From a virus, in the IMG/VR virus record IMGVR_UViG_3300035199_000360, positions 1-22,748 of that record: a stretch of DNA of 22,748 nt. One strand, 5' to 3'. Both the position numbers and the translations under genes were made by a program. This document shows, piece after piece, positions 18,001 to 22,748 of the stretch; position 1 is the first letter of the stretch, and each line of letters starts with the position of its first letter. The notes beneath the pieces are model-generated. The model saw only the letters and a list, made by a program, of their open reading frames with translations. It was not told where the DNA came from and did not search any database.

Positions 18001-21000
18001 CAATGACTACATCATTAAAGGCTCTAACGGAAATGCGACCTACATGGCCATGGTGTCGCAGTCGGCCGCCGGCGGGCTTCCAATTGCGTATATAACCGCT
18101 AGCGTAACAAACCAGTTAATATGCGATGAGCAGCTTTACGATAACTGGTATATTCAACATCAAATCCCGAGATCTGATCGACAATACCAGTGGATTAATC
18201 AATCCATAGTAGATGGACAAAACATCCGATATTCAGGATTCCAACCAACGTATGCCCGTGACATAGGGCCATTTCTGTCTCAGTCTTCTGGGTTAACATA
18301 TTTTTATGATTTTGTAAGCTCGAGCGACGTTCGCGCAGACACGGGATCTCCCTATGCTGGAGGGCACCAGCCAACAAATCGACTTAATATTCTCACAGTA
18401 GATGCAATAACAGGCGCCTCGTCAGACATTGCCACCAATACGTTAGGCTTCCCGAATACGTCCGATGTTAGTCAGTATCTCAATACCACGCTAAATCCAA
18501 GCTTGAACGAGTCTGATTATTTAAATCTTCTTCTATGCCGCCGCGGCGCCAAATACGGATGGACATGGCAACAATTACGCCTGGGTGATCATCCGGTATT
18601 AGTAAATGAGAGAAAATATAACACCATTACAGTAATGACGGCCGCCCTACAACAATTAATGGATGGTTATTTGTTGCCCCCAGTCTCCTTGAAAGGTCGC
18701 CCAGCAATCGCTAACTTTGATGCCCCAACTGTTGAAAATCGCGGTAGAAACAATGTCACCCTAAAGGCAACCCACAATAACGAGCACATATTCTTTAATG
18801 AGTATCAAATGGATAATCTAACCAAAATGAAGAGATCGGTGACACCGTTTGACCAATTGATGCTATCGCTGTCTCATCCCCTGTGGATGACCAACTATAT
18901 CATATATCGCCAAAATGTATTCCCATCGATGAAAAATGAATTCTCAAGCTGGTCTACGGGATATGATTTTACAACGTCTTATAAAAACGATGTGTGGAAT
19001 ACCGACTATAATCAACGACGTTATTTGGGCGGATTATATAATGCAACTAACTCTAGTGGGATAGTAGTGTCTCAGAGTATCTGGCCCCTTGATCCTCCGG
19101 GCGCATTCTCCACATCGAATTCTGGAATTTACTCGCCCGACGGATTTAAGTCTTTCGCGGCCCGAACCAACGTACCCCAAATTGACAAGACGATGAATGG
19201 AAATGGTGTTGAAGAACAATTGCGAGGGAACGGATATGCCGGCGAACTTCAAAACTCTAAGTTCTCGTTTATGGTTGGCACTGAAACAATTGGCTCAAGC
19301 CAAGATGTTTTAGATCGTCGTCTTCGGAGCCTAGTACCCGGCGCCCTAGGGTGGGCCAAGCATCTGATCGGCACCGCACAATCTGTAACTCGCCTCGGTA
19401 GCCAAGATATTCCAGAAACAGGGAGCCTTACCGGCTCTTGGGATCCAAGTGAACAACTCACCGATGTTTATGCCGGCGAAGCCGATTGGGCTAGCGACAC
19501 TCCCAATAATGCCGGCCGACCTATTAAAAATTCAGAGCGCCCCGTGCCAGTATTTGAGGTTACCGGCTCTCAGCCGTGGTATGATACTTACAATGAATAC
19601 TGGCAAGACTTGAAATTGCTCGCTAAAGGTTATTCAGTCTTGCCTGAATATAGAATCAGCGAACACGTTGAGGATTATTTAGATTACGGGGTTGAAAATC
19701 TGGGTGTTATAGATACGTTTGAGTTCCCTGGCGTAGATCCCGAAGTAAACAGTACTCAAGGAGACTTCTACAAGACATATACCAATAGTGAATTTATGAA
19801 AGGATTTTTAAGAATCCCTCAACAGTCCTTCGCTAAAGCAGATCAGATTCGTTTAACCTGTGACGCCGCCATTTGTTGGCGCCCACAGCCATCATTTTAC
19901 CCAGCCCAGCGCGCCGTTGACATGGTAGCACAGTTCTCCAAATCATACGGAGACAAAATAGTTAGCTTCTTCAATGATACGGTGGCCTCTGGTTCCTCCT
20001 TGTATGAAGAAAATGGGGGAGCACTAAGACCGCTTTACGAAGCTCTCTATTCTCCTGGGATTCTTTTTAACAGCCTCAAGGCCGGTATAGCATGCAATTA
20101 TCCAGTAATTACTGATTCCACAATCGTTTCGGGATCCTGGTTTGGCTCGCGCTCGGTTAAAGTAGATAGCACGTGGCCCGGGCAGGACACACGCTCCACA
20201 GGCGCCCCAAGTACAAACAATTGGGCGATAGTTCCCAATAATGTTCAAAGTGCATTAAACCAGTTGCCACCGGCCGGCCGCAGTAAATATAAGGCCCAAG
20301 GTCTATATGCGGGAGTAGGAAGTCCTTTTTATAAACTCCCGTTCGAATCGATTGTTGAACCGGCCCGGTATCTAAACGGCGTCGATTTTTACGACATTAA
20401 CCCACACCCTTCGGCAACACTGATCACTCAGCATTATGCTTCGGCAAATGCGCCATATAAGGGAGTGAAGACATCTTTGGCTTCCAATGGTGACGATTTG
20501 GCTTATACCATGTTCGCGGAGAACTTTTTGGGAGAAATTCCAAATATGTTTTTAAAAGGTGGGACATTTAGTTCAATTAAATCATCTGTTATTCCATCTG
20601 ATTTAACGTTTAAGCCAATTCTACGTGATCGCAGTAGCAAGGGACAAGGATCCACTTCAGGAGGCGCCGGCGCCTATTTCATGAGAATTAAAATGGTACC
20701 CCCAAGCAATGGAAAAATTGATAAAACACACGAAGTAGATGCCCTCGGCCTCACGAAAAATACCCTCGGCGCCTGGGGCAAGTTTGGAGCACGCGTGTGG
20801 GATGATTCCGATACGCTTCCCGGGAACTATAAATTTGGAACAGCCGAATATGCGGTCCCTCAGTGGCCCATGCATAATCCAAACTTCAAGCGGACACAAA
20901 CGATGGCTAGCCGCCCGTCCTCGTACTCTCAAATTGCAGTTGCCGGCCGGCCCGCGGGAATCTATGCTAACAGAAATCAAGCATGCCAGAGTATTCCGGA

Positions 21001-22687
21001 TTCTTTTGTCGGGTTTAATCCTCTTTATACTCATCCAATGTCAGATGGAGAAGCTTGGATTGATTGCTGGTTCTACCCAAGCGCATCGGAAGGCGGCAAC
21101 TTGGAGGCATATGATCTTGAAAGAATTCTAGCTGAAATGGAAGTTCGTATGTGGAGATTTGATCCCGGATTTGTTACCGGATCCGCAGCCGCGGCCTCCG
21201 CCGGCGAAGATTCACCGGCACTCATCACTGCTAGCCTGGGTGAACCAAAATTCTATGATGGAAATCTAATCAACAAGGTCTCTATGCAAGCTAGCGCCTC
21301 TCTTAACTATTTGGGAATTGAGCGAGTCTTCAAATCTACCAGAGACAAAAGAGGCAACCTAGTATCTGAACAAAACGAAACCGCGGGAATGAGATTGATA
21401 ATTTCGCCAAAATTTGAAACCCCCACATTTAACTTTTCGGATCAAGGAATTAGACCAATTAGCGCCGAAGCCGGAACGTTAACGCTTCCGCTCTATGCGT
21501 CCCAGTCGGTCAACCGCGGTATTTGGCAGCAATTTGGCTGTTATCCTACCAAAGTGAGAGAATATCCTAAAGTCATCGTTGAGGGCCCCCGCCAAGGTGG
21601 AGCAACAGGTATCAACAACTGGCTTAAATATCACTATAGCGTTGTTAACGAACCATCGATTTACAACAACTATAATGCAGAAGAAGGGTATAGAGTCTCA
21701 AGACAAACAAAATCATTAGCTAAGCTGCTTGGTCTTGAAAAAGGCAATAATAGCATGAATTTGGGCGAATTGCGCGAGAAATTCACACTAAAAGAGGCCG
21801 TCGTAGCGATTCCCTATATTGTGGAAGAAATTCCAGTAAAAGATCAAGATCCTTGTGTCGAAAACACACGCATGCGAAAAAGATTTATAAACATTCCTCC
21901 CGCTCGCGTCAAGGCAGCCCTGAAAGAAAATCAAAACACAGCGCAGGGAGATTCCCTACAGTCCGCCGGTGTTTCCATTCGAAATCTGGCCGCCAGAATG
22001 GAAGATTTCGTTCTGCCCCCTCAGTTAGATTGGGTTCATAATTCAAAAATTCAACCTATTGTAATGTATATTTTCCCATTTGAATATGAATTAGATAAGG
22101 ATGACCTGTCTTATATCTATCAAAACCTTGCGCCCCGAGAATCAAAGAAAATCCGACTTAAGAGTACGTCGGTTGCACACAATCTATTGAGCACGGAACT
22201 TCTGAGATCTCAGAATATCATGACAACCGATCAGTTAAGGTGGATGGTATTCAAGGTTAAGCAACGCTCAACATCTAATTACTATGATCATGTGCCAAGC
22301 CAAGCCGGCGAAGCATCATCACAGTTGACAGAAATGCAAGATCAGATTGATAAAAATAAGCAACGCCAGAAACTTCAGGGCGACAACGCACCCAGCCGAG
22401 ATTTTAAAATTCAATATAACTGGCCATATGATTATATTTCTTTAATTGAATTGGCGCGCCTCGATGTGGAAGTACTGTATAATAATTCTCCAACCAGTAG
22501 GGATGCCGAACGTGTGAGGAGTGCCAAATATACAAAAGATCTAAATTCTAAAAATAATGCCAAAATAGGCTCGAATCGAATAAAGAAGAAAGGCCTAACG
22601 ATCGATCCGCCCCCTCTATCACCAAAGGGAGGCCGAAAAGTTGGCAAGAAAGGGGGAGGAAATAAAGGTGGGGGAGGCCAATACTAA
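11996..22687 (+). CDS. Giant modular baseplate/tail protein: gpI/gp7-like motif plus LamG modules (3563 aa)
   Basis: The start overlaps the upstream gene by 11 bases and has only a weak Shine-Dalgarno, so translational coupling is likely. Order of blocks: LamG module (about 204-370); helical region about 497-640 ending in NIFKSKGTEKAIKNVLRCF, which fits the KGT-helix motif of P2 gpI/T4 gp7; degenerate LamG-like region (about 685-915); long helical block about 1064-1162 (DMLDFFAGVLDFNNIIG, YIKYYKWFDDTLTEIISQ); QGPFTRAKVGGHQSRH (about 1425-1440); second LamG (about 1751-1952); YDNWYIQHQIPRSDRQYQW (about 2048-2066); GSQPWYDTYNEYWQDL and VLPEYRISEHV (about 2523-2558); YNWPYDYISLIELA near 3476; Lys/Gly tail. 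Several blocks match, from memory, unnamed giant proteins of marine phages. At over three times T4 gp7 (1032 aa), it would join wedge and display roles. No enzyme motif was seen. A separate fibre role is the main alternative. Confidence 0.7.
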   Translation: MSIKKLFGASDKEKNYLSNTDTKDAINEEVESTRNLKQLSIRDDQNIPHIDYSNPANFARFGSAYLYYKSAIERILDYYPYDGSGAEIHQFYNESLNIEKYILDNLYPRAHGYITVNVDGYGTSEPTRVDGYGAPAASYQEYITFYGGPNTGSGGDTIQQLMPDPTDSKFQYANIYDEDIYQTEGLPSDYGSGTRTSNLRSNFDDGVTVEFWLKTGSLGDDFSEGILSDKQVVFDLWNNEDTASADYGRIRVELTSSVSCDANETPFFLSVRSGSDGINTVALGQNLDSAQLTDWNHYAITIKNSGSNLISKLYINGGLNHERTDTSDALGELKSKNMTGRIGALLTAPAGTAATAGAGKLSGSMDEFRFWKVARNGQQIGRNWFTQVRGGVNTDIANTTLGLYYKFNEGITDDTNIDQVVLDYGGRICNGLWAGYGSNSRNTGSAILEASASIKEYKDPIIRSPHYAVTDLKTGLLASGSFHDANTNSSFLSLVPGWILDEQDREELSDLSNIAHIAGAYFDKLYLQISELPKLRQMNYVSGAYKPFTFAEHLPQSLGLYTPDLFVDASVMERFANRTDTELFEGSLEEVKNLIYINLYNNLTNIFKSKGTEKAIKNVLRCFNIDDKLLRVSVNSNNAEYVLKNNLQQTLINKNCLNLNEQQNIGGVVYQSSDGASFTTQERAHTRGYISGSNDHEELGLGFTMETNVIFPHYMKNNDKIARDFNTVSLFGAVMVDTGSTNSKTGKDTTTLAYDKANFQVLAVRDSQFSKNIHFKLTSSLSPGFGTELTSSTYLNVYDNQLWNLSVRLKPNKYPYAGFVSGAAITDVATTYELIFKGINTESTNINQSFRVTAPVSNAVGREFLKAAKRAYVGAQKTNITGNLVYPSDVLISSTKYWARHIGDDDLLQHTLDPENIGISGSLQNISPFSTTPRDEFTDDILNSDTLALNWNFIGLTGSTTSPGVFTTEDYSSGSLEEIATQGWVGKVAGYRHPARSEGFNVSNIDRKHFNSYRLISPEQVVSSDMVQIFSDNDELFPNFRREEILPNYIYTIEKSLYNAISEDMLDFFAGVLDFNNIIGHPVNRYRARYKEMEKLREIFFRRVNSVSAVEKYIKYYKWFDDTLTEIISQLVPASSEFVNDVLNVVESHVLERNKYKSKFPTLDFIRDDLDSVIMGVHEREYPWYAGSAPPPESPRPTDQREWFWKRRAMRTATEISATLPDGTAATIINQQREQFKDTIYARPHFSMSLAQVSTVGGQRYLIPDLDLQRFTTTYAFKVSDIEMIRDSNVHVGTNYSPQKNIEFSAATFRSLSKIERDNNTYIPLNVLLATSKDMVEIPEFRDPSEPKDKIKKQTRDFKVLYGPDFGDGLTYLNTTSRYAFPFNIVSSSVRTGFNTEVVSNLTSGIEITNRHHEGWGEGNNVGLQGPFTRAKVGGHQSRHVPLNKGTDNWMTRPEKDKILIGTCGGSWPQGAVGLTDPFYPYPEANDIGMPPYPLTAAQGAIYYRDQIAQRPFNLKNIQIVTGSNELGNYTYNYEVVSSVGAHSNPRQFIESQPTLPTGAFQQRATASTQIRGLWDIHRTSEEHFQWISEYSTEYLDNTANKSIIVGRYRTAGGIEQETLGYKGFRASEYSVYNAVPYRNLTVLKPMQPPSGVVGTDTLFSTLGSSTPSDIKVIDIHNQPYGLNAHQARHTARFGRDSLIVTGTSMATNGPGASYDQSPGWHKINRNNKQIVANCGEETIHSNSNTGIANLSGLSMGTAVNSGNTQYGKLYHSSSFVDGAGTLTATTWTVGLWIKPNANIGNYSSLVSLGDNGASSNRDIALDFGIKVNASYDRLSLWSKSDAGDKGKFYGDIELVQGSWQHVAFTWNGAQGTTPTFYVNGVADTTNTDQAAGGANVSVNSVGSGQSYIGGTNRDSSTSHKSLPQIDIDEIVIYDEVLTAADISTLYANGGALNLTSSIAPKTGSLVTWIRCGDVAGDPTEGSEVDVAVAGYAGYFHDQMGNNDYIIKGSNGNATYMAMVSQSAAGGLPIAYITASVTNQLICDEQLYDNWYIQHQIPRSDRQYQWINQSIVDGQNIRYSGFQPTYARDIGPFLSQSSGLTYFYDFVSSSDVRADTGSPYAGGHQPTNRLNILTVDAITGASSDIATNTLGFPNTSDVSQYLNTTLNPSLNESDYLNLLLCRRGAKYGWTWQQLRLGDHPVLVNERKYNTITVMTAALQQLMDGYLLPPVSLKGRPAIANFDAPTVENRGRNNVTLKATHNNEHIFFNEYQMDNLTKMKRSVTPFDQLMLSLSHPLWMTNYIIYRQNVFPSMKNEFSSWSTGYDFTTSYKNDVWNTDYNQRRYLGGLYNATNSSGIVVSQSIWPLDPPGAFSTSNSGIYSPDGFKSFAARTNVPQIDKTMNGNGVEEQLRGNGYAGELQNSKFSFMVGTETIGSSQDVLDRRLRSLVPGALGWAKHLIGTAQSVTRLGSQDIPETGSLTGSWDPSEQLTDVYAGEADWASDTPNNAGRPIKNSERPVPVFEVTGSQPWYDTYNEYWQDLKLLAKGYSVLPEYRISEHVEDYLDYGVENLGVIDTFEFPGVDPEVNSTQGDFYKTYTNSEFMKGFLRIPQQSFAKADQIRLTCDAAICWRPQPSFYPAQRAVDMVAQFSKSYGDKIVSFFNDTVASGSSLYEENGGALRPLYEALYSPGILFNSLKAGIACNYPVITDSTIVSGSWFGSRSVKVDSTWPGQDTRSTGAPSTNNWAIVPNNVQSALNQLPPAGRSKYKAQGLYAGVGSPFYKLPFESIVEPARYLNGVDFYDINPHPSATLITQHYASANAPYKGVKTSLASNGDDLAYTMFAENFLGEIPNMFLKGGTFSSIKSSVIPSDLTFKPILRDRSSKGQGSTSGGAGAYFMRIKMVPPSNGKIDKTHEVDALGLTKNTLGAWGKFGARVWDDSDTLPGNYKFGTAEYAVPQWPMHNPNFKRTQTMASRPSSYSQIAVAGRPAGIYANRNQACQSIPDSFVGFNPLYTHPMSDGEAWIDCWFYPSASEGGNLEAYDLERILAEMEVRMWRFDPGFVTGSAAAASAGEDSPALITASLGEPKFYDGNLINKVSMQASASLNYLGIERVFKSTRDKRGNLVSEQNETAGMRLIISPKFETPTFNFSDQGIRPISAEAGTLTLPLYASQSVNRGIWQQFGCYPTKVREYPKVIVEGPRQGGATGINNWLKYHYSVVNEPSIYNNYNAEEGYRVSRQTKSLAKLLGLEKGNNSMNLGELREKFTLKEAVVAIPYIVEEIPVKDQDPCVENTRMRKRFINIPPARVKAALKENQNTAQGDSLQSAGVSIRNLAARMEDFVLPPQLDWVHNSKIQPIVMYIFPFEYELDKDDLSYIYQNLAPRESKKIRLKSTSVAHNLLSTELLRSQNIMTTDQLRWMVFKVKQRSTSNYYDHVPSQAGEASSQLTEMQDQIDKNKQRQKLQGDNAPSRDFKIQYNWPYDYISLIELARLDVEVLYNNSPTSRDAERVRSAKYTKDLNSKNNAKIGSNRIKKKGLTIDPPPLSPKGGRKVGKKGGGNKGGGGQY
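12605..13100 (+). other. LamG/concanavalin-like module 1 of the 3563-aa protein
   Basis: The order of conserved strands is that of LamG-like jelly rolls: DGVTVEFWLKTG, a strand with VVFDLWN, LTDWNHYAITIKNSGSN, KLYINGGLNHE, GRIGALL and finally SGSMDEFRFWKVARNGQQIG. These modules in phage tails usually bind glycans or serve as spacers. It ends in FRFWKVARN followed by LGLYYKFNEG, as is common after such modules. Confidence 0.8.
13486..13870 (+). other. gpI/gp7-like helical region of the 3563-aa protein
   Basis: About residues 497-624 are helical (GWILDEQDREELSDLSNI, AYFDKLYLQISELPKLRQ) and end in LIYINLYNNLTNIFKSKGTE followed by KAIKNVLRCFNI. P2 gpI-type proteins, the simple-phage counterpart of T4 gp7, carry a helix-KGT-helix motif of this form, and gpI genes follow gpJ (gp6) genes. 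Position and motif together suggest the wedge part of the giant, but the match is short. Confidence 0.5.
14050..14745 (+). other. Degenerate LamG-like region of the 3563-aa protein
   Basis: About residues 685-915 show a beta pattern with pieces reminiscent of LamG: LGFTMETNVIFP, ANFQVLAVRDS, DNQLWNLSVRLKPN, TYELIFKGIN, AKRAYVGAQKTNITG and STKYWARHI followed by LLQHTLDPENIG. The strand order and the VGA-x-G and W-R features fit a diverged jelly roll, but it is much weaker than the other two. Confidence 0.4.
17246..17850 (+). other. LamG/concanavalin-like module 2 of the 3563-aa protein
   Basis: Clear LamG signatures in order: TATTWTVGLWIKPN, SSLVSLGDNG, DRLSLWSKSD, GSWQHVAFTWNG, TPTFYVNGVADT, SYIGGTNR and IDEIVIYDEVLTAADISTLY. 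The module lies between KINRNNKQIVANC and DNWYIQHQIPRSD blocks, which belong, as I recall, to one conserved region in related phage proteins. Confidence 0.85.
22673..22677 (+). promoter_or_regulatory. Shine-Dalgarno site inside the Gly-rich tail codons
   Basis: GGAGG, within a longer G run from 22670, lies 9 bases before ATG at 22687. The same bases encode the glycines of GGGGQY at the end of the 3563-aa protein. Confidence 0.6.
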
Positions 22688-22748
22688 TGAAGATATTAGA
22701 TAAGAAAGAACGAGTGATCGATTTTAAGCTTACTCCGTACGGAAGATA
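22687..22748 (+). CDS. N-terminal fragment of next phage structural protein (cut by window edge)
   Basis: ATG at 22687 shares its A with the TAA of the giant gene and is preceded by GGAGG. Twenty codons are visible and read MKILDKKERVIDFKLTPYG plus Arg before the window ends. The phrase ERVIDFKLTPYGR is, as I recall, the usual N-terminus of a family of uncharacterised structural proteins that follow the giant tail gene in marine phages (start of form MK-x-L-x-x-x-ERVID-x-x-LT-x-x-G-R/K). The overlap suggests coupled translation with the giant gene. Function unknown. Confidence 0.7.
   Translation, partial: MKILDKKERVIDFKLTPYGR

Noticed and set aside
20662-20673. 12-base palindrome GGCGCCGGCGCC
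   Set aside because: It is in frame coding for Gly-Ala-Gly-Ala and is explained by the general excess of GGCGCC and GCCGGC; reported under that finding only.
20657-21131. Overlapping 125-aa (minus) and 130-aa (plus) frames inside the giant gene
   Set aside because: Both are shadows of the 3563-aa frame, whose conserved phage blocks continue through this region; no start signals or domain patterns.
11996-22687. Depolymerase tailspike activity in the giant
   Set aside because: I saw no recognisable glycosidase or lyase motif or right-handed beta-helix repeats; LamG modules alone do not imply catalysis.
1-22748. CRISPR arrays, tRNA genes, transposons or integrase
   Set aside because: No evenly spaced direct repeats, no cloverleaf-like stretch outside coding regions, and the gaps between genes (13, 36 and 15 bases) leave no room for them.

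Overview
The window reads as part of the late (virion structure) region of a contractile-tailed bacteriophage, a distant relative of the T4 superfamily and probably a marine or environmental myovirus. The anchors are a clear gp25/gpW-type baseplate wedge protein followed directly by a gp6/gpJ-type wedge protein. The marine assignment is inference: it rests on remembered resemblance of the large neighbours to uncharacterised structural proteins of marine phages. No database search was possible.

All genes lie on the + strand and are packed almost end to end. The layout is: (1) 1-867, the C-terminal part of a structural protein with a spike/hub flavour, cut by the left edge; (2) 881-8221, a 2446-residue protein of an uncharacterised phage family, with an N-terminal calcium-loop-like motif, two hydrophobic segments and an acidic serine-rich linker; (3) 8258-8626, gp25-like wedge protein; (4) 8642-10438, gp6-like wedge protein; (5) 10438-12006, a 522-residue beta-rich protein with a DNRLRE-like N-terminal half; (6) 11996-22687, a 3563-residue protein that has a gpI/gp7-like helical motif near its N-terminal sixth and two recognisable LamG (concanavalin-like) modules plus a third degenerate one; (7) 22687-22748, the first 20 codons of another structural gene, cut by the right edge. 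Two genes take up about 79% of the window.

The most likely joint role is a baseplate module: gp25, gp6 and the gpI/gp7-like giant would form the wedge, while the LamG and DNRLRE-like modules would be displayed at the baseplate periphery, perhaps to bind surface glycans. The last three junctions overlap (1, 11 and 1 nt), which suggests translational coupling. Possible promoters precede the 2446-aa gene (exact TATAAATA) and the gp25 gene (a sigma70-like GTGACA-17-TATAAT overlapping an AATAAATA). No tRNA, rRNA, CRISPR array, insertion sequence, integrase or terminator was seen, and no gene-free stretch exceeds 36 bases.

The best candidates for something new are the giant modular wedge-like protein with LamG domains set between conserved phage blocks, the equally uncharacterised 2446-aa protein, and a strong excess of GC-rich palindromic hexamers (GCCGGC, GGCGCC, CGGCCG, GGATCC), the opposite of the site avoidance usual in phages.
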